From NCBI RefSeq assembly GCF_018390605.1, contig NZ_JAHBGD010000019.1, forward strand, positions 259,031-323,030: a DNA stretch of 64,000 bases, written 5' to 3'. A program made the position numbers and the translations under genes. The stretch's first letter is position 1. Each line of letters starts with the position of its first letter. This document shows positions 17,268 to 24,905 of the stretch, in pieces. The notes below the pieces were generated by a model. The model did no database searches, was not told the DNA's origin, and saw only the letters and a program-made list of their open reading frames with translations. This DNA is from Ancylobacter defluvii. Its GTDB lineage: Bacteria > Pseudomonadota > Alphaproteobacteria > Rhizobiales > Xanthobacteraceae.

Positions 17268-17963
17268 TCAGAGCTTCATCAGTGACTTGAGGTCGTCGAG
17301 CGCCATCACGTTGCAGTAGATCATGTTGATGATCTCCAGCTCGCGGGCGTGCAGGTTATCGGTCGCCGCCGCGCAGCAATCCTCCAGCACCACCACGTCG
17401 AAGCTCTCATCGGCGAGGCTGCGCACGGTGGAGGAAACGCATTGATCGGTGAAGATGCCGACGCAGATCACGGTGCGGATGCCGAGATTGGCGAGGATCA
17501 GCCGCAGATTGGTGCCGGTGAGCGCGCTGTCGGTGGTCTTGATGACGGTGATCTCGTCGCCCTGCGGCGCCAGTGCCGGCACGATCTGCGAGGCGTGCTC
17601 GTCCTTGGGCAGCAGCAGATTGTTGAAGCCCGGCTTCTTCTGGCTCAGCGAGCGGTCGCGGCCGTCTTGCGTACGGCAGGCGATGCGGGCGAACAGGCAT
17701 TCGATGCCCTTCGCCCGGAACAACGCCAGCACGTCGGCGATGTTGGGAATTACCGTGCCGTGCATCCGCTCATGGAACGGCGTCCAGCCGTCGTAATGCA
17801 CCCGCTCCGCCTCGCTGGCGAGCGACGCCCGGTCGGGGCGCTCCAGATAGGTGTTCTGCACGTCGATGACCAGCAGCGCGGTGGTCGCCGGGTTGAGCTC
17901 GGGATCGTCCGGCTCGGGCGCCAGCGCATAGTAGAAGGAGCGGTTGCGGGTTTTCCAGTTCAC
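17268..17963 (-). CDS. Isochorismatase-family cysteine hydrolase (amidase)
   Basis: The 231-residue protein carries the D-K-C triad of the isochorismatase fold: D34 in LLVIDVQN, K142 in TVIKTTDSAL and C175 in IFTDQCVSST, which marks the cysteine hydrolase (amidase) branch rather than true isochorismatases. The substrate is probably a small amide or carbamoyl compound; biuret, ureidoacrylate and carbamoylsarcosine hydrolases are family examples, none specifically indicated. The start is GTG 17963, whose GTGA overlaps the stop of the upstream alpha/beta hydrolase gene, so the two are translationally coupled. Confidence 0.88.
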   Translation of the reverse strand: MNWKTRNRSFYYALAPEPDDPELNPATTALLVIDVQNTYLERPDRASLASEAERVHYDGWTPFHERMHGTVIPNIADVLALFRAKGIECLFARIACRTQDGRDRSLSQKKPGFNNLLLPKDEHASQIVPALAPQGDEITVIKTTDSALTGTNLRLILANLGIRTVICVGIFTDQCVSSTVRSLADESFDVVVLEDCCAAATDNLHARELEIINMIYCNVMALDDLKSLMKL

Positions 17964-18856
17964 GCGACGCCTCCCCTGTGCTTGCCGAGGAAGGCGAGCA
18001 GGCGCGCGTCATAGGCGGCCGGCTCCTCGTAGAACGGCATATGCGACGAGTTCGGGAACACCGCGACTTCCGCCTGCGGCAGGTTCTGCTTCATGCGCAG
18101 CGCGCAGGCGGGGGTGATCTCGTCGTGCCGGCCGACGGTGATCAGCGCCGGGCAGGCGATGCGATTGAGGTCGGCGGTGCGGTTCCAGTCCTTCAGATTG
18201 CCGATGTAGAGGAACTCGTTCGGCCCCTGCATCGCCATATAAGGCGCCATGTTCCAGTCGTTCAGCGAGGCCATCAGCGGCGCCGGCCACGCCGCCATAC
18301 GGCAGACATGGCGGTAGTTGAGCAGGGTGATCGCCGCCTGATATTCGGGATGGTCATAGGAGCCGTCTGCCTCGTGGGCGAGCAGCATCTCCACCGTCTC
18401 CGGGCCCAGCGCAGCGCGCAGCCGGTGCATTTCGCTCATCAGGTGAGGCAGGTCGGCGGCGGTGTCCTCGAGGATCAGCGTCTTCAGCGCCTCGGGATAC
18501 GCCAGCGCATAGTCGATGGCGAGCCAGCCGCCCCAGCTATGGCCGAGCAGATGCACCCGCCCGAGGCCGAGCGCCGTGCGCACCGTCTCGACCTCCACGA
18601 CATAGCGGGCGATCGACCACAGCGCCGGATCGTCCGGCCGGTCGGAAGCGCCGCAGCCGAGCTGGTCGAAGGCGACGACGCGGTAGCCATGATCGGCGAG
18701 GAAGGAATGCGCGTCACGCAGATAGTCGCAGGGCAGGCCCGGCCCGCCATTCAGCAGGAACACCGTGTCTTCGCCGGCACCGTAGCAATAGGCGACGACC
18801 TTATGGCCATCGACCTCGATCTCGATCCGCGCGTCGGCGGGTTGCTGCTGCCACAT
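17960..18856 (-). CDS. Alpha/beta hydrolase, proline iminopeptidase-like
   Basis: About 298 residues with the peptidase S33-type layout: oxyanion segment LLNGGPGLPCDYL (the HGGPG-like motif), nucleophile S107 in LLGHSWGGW, then GRHDEITP (acid) and SSHMPFYEEP (histidine). There is no signal peptide, so it is cytoplasmic. The start at 18856 follows the DeoR stop by 10 bases; an upstream extension would run into the regulator gene. Within this operon it probably cleaves an amide, ester or aminoacyl conjugate of the imported compound. Its true substrate is unknown. Confidence 0.85.
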   Translation of the reverse strand: MWQQQPADARIEIEVDGHKVVAYCYGAGEDTVFLLNGGPGLPCDYLRDAHSFLADHGYRVVAFDQLGCGASDRPDDPALWSIARYVVEVETVRTALGLGRVHLLGHSWGGWLAIDYALAYPEALKTLILEDTAADLPHLMSEMHRLRAALGPETVEMLLAHEADGSYDHPEYQAAITLLNYRHVCRMAAWPAPLMASLNDWNMAPYMAMQGPNEFLYIGNLKDWNRTADLNRIACPALITVGRHDEITPACALRMKQNLPQAEVAVFPNSSHMPFYEEPAAYDARLLAFLGKHRGGVA

Positions 18857-18866
18857 GGTAGGAACC

Positions 18867-19691
18867 CTATTTCCGCGCCACCGCGACCTCGACGCCGGCA
18901 CGGGCGAGCGCGCGGGCGAGCGCGCCATCCGGCGCCTTGTCGGTGACGAGGCGTTGGATGTCCGGCACCCGCGCCCAGATGGCGAGCGAGGGCACGTCGA
19001 ATTTCTTGTGATCGGAGACGATGATAGTCTCCGCCGCCCGGTTCATCATCGCCTTGTAGACCCAGGCCGCCGGCGCCTCGGCATCGGCCAGGCCCTCCGG
19101 GGTGATGCCGGAGACGCCGAGGATTGCCCGGTTGACGTTATAGCTTTGCAGGAACTCGATGGTCTCCACCCCCACCATCATGCCCTCGCGGCCGTTGTAA
19201 TGGCCGGGGCAGAGGATGACGTCGATGGTCGGGTTGGCCGCCACCACGGTGGCCACCGAAAAGGAATGGGTGATCACCGTCAGGTCGCGGCATTCGGCGG
19301 CCATACGACGCGCGACATGCGTCGTCGTCGCCCCGGCGCCGATGGCGATCACCTCCTGCGGCTTGATGAACTTCACCGTCCGCGCCGCGATCGCCTCGCG
19401 CTCGGCCACCATCATCTGGTGGCGCTCGGTCACCGCCGGCTCGGAGCCGAACGGCCGCACCGCGCCGCCATAGGTGCGATTGATCAGCCCGCGCTCCTGC
19501 AATTCGAACAGGTCGCGGCGGATGGTCTCGGTGGAGACGTTGAGATCGGCGGCGAGGTCGCCGACCCGCAGCGTCACGGTGGCCCGCATCTCGGCAAGGA
19601 TGCGCTCGTGCCGCGCCGCCTTGTCGAGGCGTGGGCGGCGCCGGTCGGCAAGCGTGTCGGAGGGCTCGCTGCCGTTCGAGGACGCCGTCAT
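18867..19691 (-). CDS. DeoR/GlpR-family transcriptional regulator
   Basis: The 274-residue protein has an N-terminal winged helix-turn-helix at about residues 25-80 (RVGDLAADLNVSTETIRRDL, then ERGLINRTYGGA, the DeoR signature). A sugar-isomerase-like effector domain follows (AIGAGATTTHVARRM, and ETIIVSDHKKFD near the C-terminus). DeoR proteins typically respond to phosphorylated intermediates, which fits a pathway containing a kinase. The ATG at 19691 overlaps the stop of the upstream permease gene. It probably controls the divergent promoters between the binding-protein gene and the SDR gene; that target is inference. Confidence 0.92.
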   Translation of the reverse strand: MTASSNGSEPSDTLADRRRPRLDKAARHERILAEMRATVTLRVGDLAADLNVSTETIRRDLFELQERGLINRTYGGAVRPFGSEPAVTERHQMMVAEREAIAARTVKFIKPQEVIAIGAGATTTHVARRMAAECRDLTVITHSFSVATVVAANPTIDVILCPGHYNGREGMMVGVETIEFLQSYNVNRAILGVSGITPEGLADAEAPAAWVYKAMMNRAAETIIVSDHKKFDVPSLAIWARVPDIQRLVTDKAPDGALARALARAGVEVAVARK

Positions 19692-20500
19692 GCCGGCTGC
19701 CGCCGGCGCAGGAGCAGCATGACCAGCCCGCCGCCGAGCAGCAGCGTCGCCGCGCCCAGCGTCGCCATGGTGCCGAGCGCCGGCACCATCGGCGTGTAAC
19801 CGGCCACCATCTTGGCATAGAGCCATTTCGGGATCGTACTGTCTGCCCCCGCCGTATAGAGCGACAGCGGGAAATTGCTCCACGACAGCAGGAACGCGAA
19901 CAGCATGCCGGACCAGATGCCCGGCCACAGCAGCGGCAGCGTCACCTCGCGGAACACCTGGGTGCGCGTGCAGCCGAGATCGTAGGCCGCCTCCTCCAGC
20001 GAGGCATCGAAGCCATAGACCTGGATGGCGATGACCAGCGTCACCACCGGCACGATCCAGACGAGATGCGCGAACACCGCCGTCAGCCACGAGGTCTGGA
20101 TGCCCACCGCATTGAAGCCGAGCAGCAAAGCGAGGCCGAGCACCGGCTGCGGGAAGAAGATCGGCAGGATGATCAGCTTCTGGTACAGCCGCCGTCCCTT
20201 CCAGTCATAGCGGGCGAAGGCCAGCGCGCCGAAGGTGGCGATCACCACCGAGATCACCGTCACCAGCAGGGCGATGGCGATCGAGTTGCGCACCAGCATG
20301 CCGATCTCGATGGAATCGAGGGTCTTCTGCCACCACTCGGTGGCGTAGACTTTGATCGGAAAGCCGAAATAACGGCTCTTGTTGAAGCTCGCCAACGCGC
20401 CGCAGAGAATCGGCAGATAGACCGCGACGAGGACGAACACCGTCCACACCCAGATCAGGGCATTGGTGCGTTTGCGAGCGAGCGCCGGACTGGTTGCCAT
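19688..20500 (-). CDS. ABC transporter permease, PotC type
   Basis: The 270-residue inner-membrane permease has six hydrophobic helices and the ABC-importer EAA loop EEAAYDLGCTRTQVFREVTLP at about residues 170-190 that docks on the ATPase. Wording is closest to PotC-like permeases of the spermidine/putrescine subfamily. It starts 3 bases after the stop of the PotB-like gene. It works with the adjacent PotA-, PotB- and PotD-like proteins to import a small, probably cationic, solute. Confidence 0.92.
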   Translation of the reverse strand: MATSPALARKRTNALIWVWTVFVLVAVYLPILCGALASFNKSRYFGFPIKVYATEWWQKTLDSIEIGMLVRNSIAIALLVTVISVVIATFGALAFARYDWKGRRLYQKLIILPIFFPQPVLGLALLLGFNAVGIQTSWLTAVFAHLVWIVPVVTLVIAIQVYGFDASLEEAAYDLGCTRTQVFREVTLPLLWPGIWSGMLFAFLLSWSNFPLSLYTAGADSTIPKWLYAKMVAGYTPMVPALGTMATLGAATLLLGGGLVMLLLRRRQPA

Positions 20501-20503
20501 GGT

Positions 20504-21409
20504 TCAGCGCCTCCCCAGCATGCGGTCGAGGTCGAGCTTGGACAGCGCCGTGAGCGTGAGCGCGGCGATGAACACGCTCACCACCACCGCCAGCGCCGAG
20601 CCGAGCGGCCAGTTCTGCGAATAGGTGAAGGCGATCTCGATATCGTGCGAGATCACGATGATCGACTGCCCGCCGAGAATCTTCGCCTCCGCCGTGGCGC
20701 CGATGGCGAGCACGAAGGTCAGCAGCATGCCGATCAGGATGCCGGGCATGGCGAGCGGCAATTCGATCTCGCGCCAGATGAACAGCCGCCCGGCGCCGAG
20801 GTCGCGCGCCGCATCCACCAGGTCGCGCGGCACCAGGGCAAGGCCGAGCGTCATCGGGAACAGCATGAAGGGCAGATAGGTGTAGGCCATGCCGAACAGG
20901 GTGACGCCCGGCGTGTAGAGCACCTCCGGCCCGCCGGGGAGGCCCAGCCATTTCAGCGTGCCATCGAGCACGCCGTTCTTGATGAAGAACAGCACCCAGC
21001 CATAAAGCCGCACATTTTCCGATACAAAGAGCGGGAACACGAACAGCACGCTTATGAAGCCGGCCCAGCGCCCGAACACCGCGTTCAGCCCATAGGCGAT
21101 CGGGTAGGCGATCACCGCCAGGATGGCGACGGTGAACAGCGCGAAGCCGACCGACCAGGCGAAGGACAGCCACACCGTGTTGGTGGGATCGAAGATGCTG
21201 GCGAAGTTCTCCAGCGTGAAGGAGCGAAACACGTCGAAGCTGCGCGGCGTCGCGAAGGAATAGGCGAGGATCGCCACCATCGGCGCCAGGAAGCCGATGC
21301 CGAGCAGCACCGCTACCGGCAGCGCGCAGCGCGCGCCCACCGAGAGCATCCGGGCCTGGCGGACCTGCCGCGCCGTCTCCGGCGCGCGGGCGAGTGCGAT
21401 GTCGGCCAT
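20504..21409 (-). CDS. ABC transporter permease, PotB type
   Basis: About 301 residues and six membrane helices, with an EAA loop VDAARDLGAGRLFIWREIEL near residues 205-225. The start at 21409 is preceded by GAGGAGGGG at good spacing; the upstream in-frame region lies in the ATPase gene. It overlaps none of the PotC-like gene but is only 3 bases from it. It is the second half of the importer channel. Confidence 0.92.
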   Translation of the reverse strand: MADIALARAPETARQVRQARMLSVGARCALPVAVLLGIGFLAPMVAILAYSFATPRSFDVFRSFTLENFASIFDPTNTVWLSFAWSVGFALFTVAILAVIAYPIAYGLNAVFGRWAGFISVLFVFPLFVSENVRLYGWVLFFIKNGVLDGTLKWLGLPGGPEVLYTPGVTLFGMAYTYLPFMLFPMTLGLALVPRDLVDAARDLGAGRLFIWREIELPLAMPGILIGMLLTFVLAIGATAEAKILGGQSIIVISHDIEIAFTYSQNWPLGSALAVVVSVFIAALTLTALSKLDLDRMLGRR

Positions 21410-21419
21410 CGTCCCCTCC

Positions 21420-22541
21420 TCAGCTGCCCAGCGTGAAGGCGTCGGCGGCATCCCAGCCGATCGTCACCTCGCGCGAGGCGCCCGGCGGCAACGCGCGGGC
21501 GCGCGACAGCTCGACCAGCATCACCTTCTCGCCGGCATCCTTCGAGCCCACCCGCACCTGATACTGGATGCGCGAGCCAAGCGAATATTCGTTGTAGACC
21601 GTGCCCTTCAGCTGGTTGTCGGCGCGCTCGCCGGCGGCGAGGAAGCGCATATATTCCGGCCGGATCACCACGAAGGCCTCGTCGAGCACCGCGCCATTCT
21701 GCGGCGAGCCGAGCGTGAAGGTGCCGGGCACGTCGACGCCCTGCCATTGCTGACCCACGCGCTTCATCTTGAGGGTGTTCACTTCGCCGACGAACTCCGA
21801 CACGAAGCGGTCGACCGGGGCGCCGTAGATCTCCTCCGGCGTGCCGACCTGCACGAGCCGGCCGGCGCGCATCACCCCGATACGGTCGCTCATCACCATC
21901 GCCTCCTCCAGCGAATGGGTGATGTAGATGAAGGTCTTGCCGGTCTCGCGGTGCAGGTCCTTCAGCTCCTTCTCCAGCGCCTTCTTCAGCTTGTAGTCGA
22001 GGGCGGAGAGCGGCTCGTCGAAGAACAGCACCTCGGGATCGTAGGCGAAGGCACGGGCCAGCGCCACGCGCTGGCGCTCGCCTCCCGAGCACTTCATCAC
22101 ATTCTTGTCGTGATAGTTATCCGGCAAACGAACGATGCGCATCAGCTCCAGCGCCCGCTTCTTCCGGGTCGCGGCGTCGGCGCCCTTCACCTTGAGCGCG
22201 AAGGCGATGTTCTCGCCGACGCTTTTGTGCGGGAACAGCGCCAGCGACTGGAACACAAGGCAGGTCGGCCGCTTGTTCGGCGGCACGTCGTTGATCAGCT
22301 CGCCGCGCAAGGTGATGTTGCCTTCGCTCGGCGTGTCCATGCCGGCCAGCATGCGCAAAAGCGTGGTCTTGCCCGAGCCTGAAGGGCCGACGATGGTCAG
22401 GAACTCGCCCTCGCGCACGTCGAGGTCGATGCCCTCCACCGCCGCGAAGCCGCCGAACATTTTTCGCACGCCGACCAGCTGGAGGATCGGCAGCCGCGGG
22501 GCTTCGACGGCGGTGGAAGCGGCGGGCAGGGTCTGGAGCAT
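21420..22541 (-). CDS. ABC transporter ATP-binding protein, PotA type
   Basis: About 373 residues. The N-terminal ATPase has Walker A VGPSGSGKTT, Q-loop LVFQSLALFP, signature CSGGERQRV and Walker B LFFDEPLSALD, then the switch histidine in YITHSLEEA. A C-terminal TOBE domain occupies about 280-370. The signature has CSGGE rather than the usual LSGGQ, a tolerated variant in this subfamily. The start MLQTLPAAS at 22541 is preferred because GGAAG lies just upstream. It energises the adjacent permeases. Confidence 0.92.
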   Translation of the reverse strand: MLQTLPAASTAVEAPRLPILQLVGVRKMFGGFAAVEGIDLDVREGEFLTIVGPSGSGKTTLLRMLAGMDTPSEGNITLRGELINDVPPNKRPTCLVFQSLALFPHKSVGENIAFALKVKGADAATRKKRALELMRIVRLPDNYHDKNVMKCSGGERQRVALARAFAYDPEVLFFDEPLSALDYKLKKALEKELKDLHRETGKTFIYITHSLEEAMVMSDRIGVMRAGRLVQVGTPEEIYGAPVDRFVSEFVGEVNTLKMKRVGQQWQGVDVPGTFTLGSPQNGAVLDEAFVVIRPEYMRFLAAGERADNQLKGTVYNEYSLGSRIQYQVRVGSKDAGEKVMLVELSRARALPPGASREVTIGWDAADAFTLGS

Positions 22542-22621
22542 GGGTCTTCCGAAAACAGAGGGTCCGGCGGCGCGCACGCCGCCGGAAATTCAGCAACAGG
22601 CAGAGCGATCGGCGGAACCGA

Positions 22622-23773
22622 TCAGCCGCGCAGCCGCTTGGCGGCGTTCATGATGTCGAGCGCCTTGTCGTAATCCGGCACGATGTCGTACTCGACCGAG
22701 CGGGCCATTTCCTCTTCGAGGCTGTCCCACTGGATGGCGTCGAGCTCTTCCTTGGTGAACAGGTCGAAGCAGGCCTTGTTGCCCATCTGCGCCACCGGGT
22801 TGAAGGTGCCCTCGGCGAAGGCGACGGTGTGCGCCACTTCCGGCGCCTGCACATATTTCAGGAACTCCAGCGCCAGCGGCGACAGGTTCGGGTTGTTCAC
22901 CGTCGAGGTCACCTCGATCCAGGAGATGCCGCCCTTCCCGCCGGCCAGCGGCCCCTTCAGCGGGGTGATGGCGCGCAGGTTCGGGTGGCCGTCGGCGCGC
23001 GCCGGCGAGACCGAATAGGTGCCCCCGGTGAGATGCAGGTCGATCTCGCCGGAGATCAGCGCCTGGTTCATCGAGGCGATGTCGCCGATCAGCTTGGCAC
23101 CCTTGAAGACCCGCTTGGCGGTCTCCTCGAACTTCGCCAGCTCGTCCGGCGTATGCACCTTGAACGGGTCGATGCCGGCGACGATGAAGATGTTGAACAC
23201 ATTCCAGTCGTCGGATTCGAGGATGCCGTATTTGCCGGCCAGCGCTGGATCGTTGAACAGGTCCCAGCCGGTTTCCTCGGCAGTCTTGCGGCTGACCTTG
23301 TCGGTGTTGACGACGAAGCTGTAGGGTCCGAAGCGCTGCACCATGCCGAGCAGGTCGGCGCCGTCCTCGCTCATCGCCCACTTGTAGGGCCATTTGAACT
23401 CCGGGAGCATCTGCGCGAAGAAGGGCTCGAACTCCGCCTTCGGCAGCGGCTTGATCAGCTTCTCGGGCAGCATCACCTTGCGCGCCCAGGGATTGTTGAC
23501 GTTGATCAGGTCCCAGGTGTTGGTCTCGCCGGCGCGCAGGCGGTTGATCATGGTCGGGTCGTTGGTCAGGCTCTCGGCCTTCACCGTCGCACCGGTCTTC
23601 TCGCGGAACGGATCGAGCACCTGCGCGGAGTTGTAGCCCTCCCAGCACAGAATGTTCAGCTCCTTCTCGCGCGCCGCGAAGGCGCTGCCGGTGCCGAGCA
23701 GCGGCCCCGCCGCCAGCGCCCCGGCGCCGGCCGCCATGCCCTGAAGCATCGACCTTCTGGAAATGCCTGCCAT
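22622..23773 (-). CDS. Periplasmic substrate-binding protein, PotD-like
   Basis: The 383-residue protein starts MAGISRRSMLQGMAAGAGAL, a twin-arginine-type signal peptide with cleavage expected after GSAFA (about residue 32). The mature part begins EKELNILCWEGY, a PotD-type opening, and has the two-lobed binding-protein layout. AAAAGGGGAC precedes ATG 23773. As first gene of the reverse-strand operon it delivers the ligand to the PotABC-like channel. Polyamine specificity is not established; related proteins bind many cationic or amino solutes. Confidence 0.92.
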   Translation of the reverse strand: MAGISRRSMLQGMAAGAGALAAGPLLGTGSAFAAREKELNILCWEGYNSAQVLDPFREKTGATVKAESLTNDPTMINRLRAGETNTWDLINVNNPWARKVMLPEKLIKPLPKAEFEPFFAQMLPEFKWPYKWAMSEDGADLLGMVQRFGPYSFVVNTDKVSRKTAEETGWDLFNDPALAGKYGILESDDWNVFNIFIVAGIDPFKVHTPDELAKFEETAKRVFKGAKLIGDIASMNQALISGEIDLHLTGGTYSVSPARADGHPNLRAITPLKGPLAGGKGGISWIEVTSTVNNPNLSPLALEFLKYVQAPEVAHTVAFAEGTFNPVAQMGNKACFDLFTKEELDAIQWDSLEEEMARSVEYDIVPDYDKALDIMNAAKRLRG

Positions 23774-23854
23774 CTGGAAGTCCCCTTTTATGATGGCGCG
23801 AACCTCGTCCGGCCGCGCATGCCGTGCCGCATCGAAGCCATGGCGAATGTGGCT

Positions 23855-23910
23855 TTGATGTTGGAGTTTGTGTGATCCTAAACATCTCGATTTGGGCTTT
23901 ACAACATCAA
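23855..23910. promoter_or_regulatory. Candidate operator in the divergent control region
   Basis: TTGATGTTG at 23855-23863 and its exact reverse complement CAACATCAA at 23902-23910 are 38 bases apart. A third half-site AACATC lies between them at 23881-23886. The segment is AT-rich and lies between the binding-protein gene and the divergent SDR gene, so the DeoR-type regulator encoded in the operon is the obvious candidate ligand. Binding is inferred. Confidence 0.5.
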
Positions 23911-24035
23911 TTTTGCATCGCACCCTGATCAAAAGACAGGCAGCCCAGACTTGCGGCATCTCAAGGCCGGAGCATCGGCTGCCTGGCTTCAATCGATTGA
24001 AAACGCTAAATTTCTTCCAAGGGAAATCACGTCAC

Positions 24036-24815
24036 ATGTTTACGCCGCTCGCAGGCAAGACGGTCATCGTCACCGGCGCCAGCAAGGGAATCGGGCGCGG
24101 CCTCGCGCTGCGCTTCGGACAGGCCGGCCTCAACGTGCTGGTGGTCAGCCGCCATCTCGCCGAGGCGGAGAAGGTCGCCGCCGAAATCGGCGCCAACGCC
24201 TCCGGCTTCGCCGCCGACATCACCCGCGTCGCGGATTGCGACGCCATGGCCGCCACGGCGGTCGAGCGCTACGGCTCCATCGACGTGCTCTGCGCCAATG
24301 CCGGCATATTCCCCGCCGCCAAGCTCGGCGAGATGACCGAGGCGGATTTCGACCACGTGATCGGCACCAACCTCAAGGGCACTTTCCTGTCGGTCTCGGC
24401 GGTGCTGCCGCAGATGAAGGCGCAGAAGCAGGGCCGCATCGTGCTCACCTCCTCGATCACCGGCCCGATCACCGGCTTTCCCGGCTGGTCGCATTACGGT
24501 GCCTCCAAGGCCGGCCAGCTCGGCTTCATGCGCACGGCGGCGATCGAGCTGGCGCCGTGGAACATCACCGTCAACGCGGTGATGCCCGGCAACATCCACA
24601 CCGAGGGCATGGACGGCATGGGCGAGGCCTATATCGCCTCCACCGCCGCCTGCGTGCCGATGAAGAAGCTCGGCAGCGTGTTCGACATCGCCAATGCGGC
24701 GCTGTTCTTCGCCTCCGAGGAGGCCGGCTACATCACCGGCCAGGGGCTGTCGATCGATGGCGGGCAGGTGCTGCCGGAATCGCCGATGGCGCTCGACGAG
24801 ATGGGCACCGCCTGA
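24036..24815 (+). CDS. Short-chain dehydrogenase/reductase
   Basis: A classical SDR of 259 residues with cofactor motif TGASKGIG (13-20), NAG (88-90), catalytic S140, Y154 and K158 (YGASK) and a C-terminal GYITGQGLSIDGGQV. Arg39 and His40 after the second strand suggest NADP preference, though this is weak. AAGGGAA lies about 11 bases before ATG 24036. It faces the catabolic operon across the candidate operator and probably oxidises or reduces an aldehyde or alcohol intermediate. FabG-like annotation would be generic only. Confidence 0.88.
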   Translation: MFTPLAGKTVIVTGASKGIGRGLALRFGQAGLNVLVVSRHLAEAEKVAAEIGANASGFAADITRVADCDAMAATAVERYGSIDVLCANAGIFPAAKLGEMTEADFDHVIGTNLKGTFLSVSAVLPQMKAQKQGRIVLTSSITGPITGFPGWSHYGASKAGQLGFMRTAAIELAPWNITVNAVMPGNIHTEGMDGMGEAYIASTAACVPMKKLGSVFDIANAALFFASEEAGYITGQGLSIDGGQVLPESPMALDEMGTA

Positions 24816-24855
24816 GCCGGCACGGCGCCGCCGGCAGACAGCTCCGCGCAAACGA

Positions 24856-24889
24856 AAAGGGCACCGCCGCGGCGGTGCCCTTTCTTTCG
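24856..24889. terminator. Bidirectional terminator between SDR and transpeptidase genes
   Basis: A perfect 28-base palindrome at 24856-24883 (arms AAAGGGCACCGCCG and its complement) is followed by TTTCTTTCG-like T-rich sequence on the plus strand and by A/T-rich sequence on the minus strand. It serves two convergent genes. Confidence 0.85.
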
Positions 24890-24905
24890 TCAATAGCCGG
24901 CGCGG

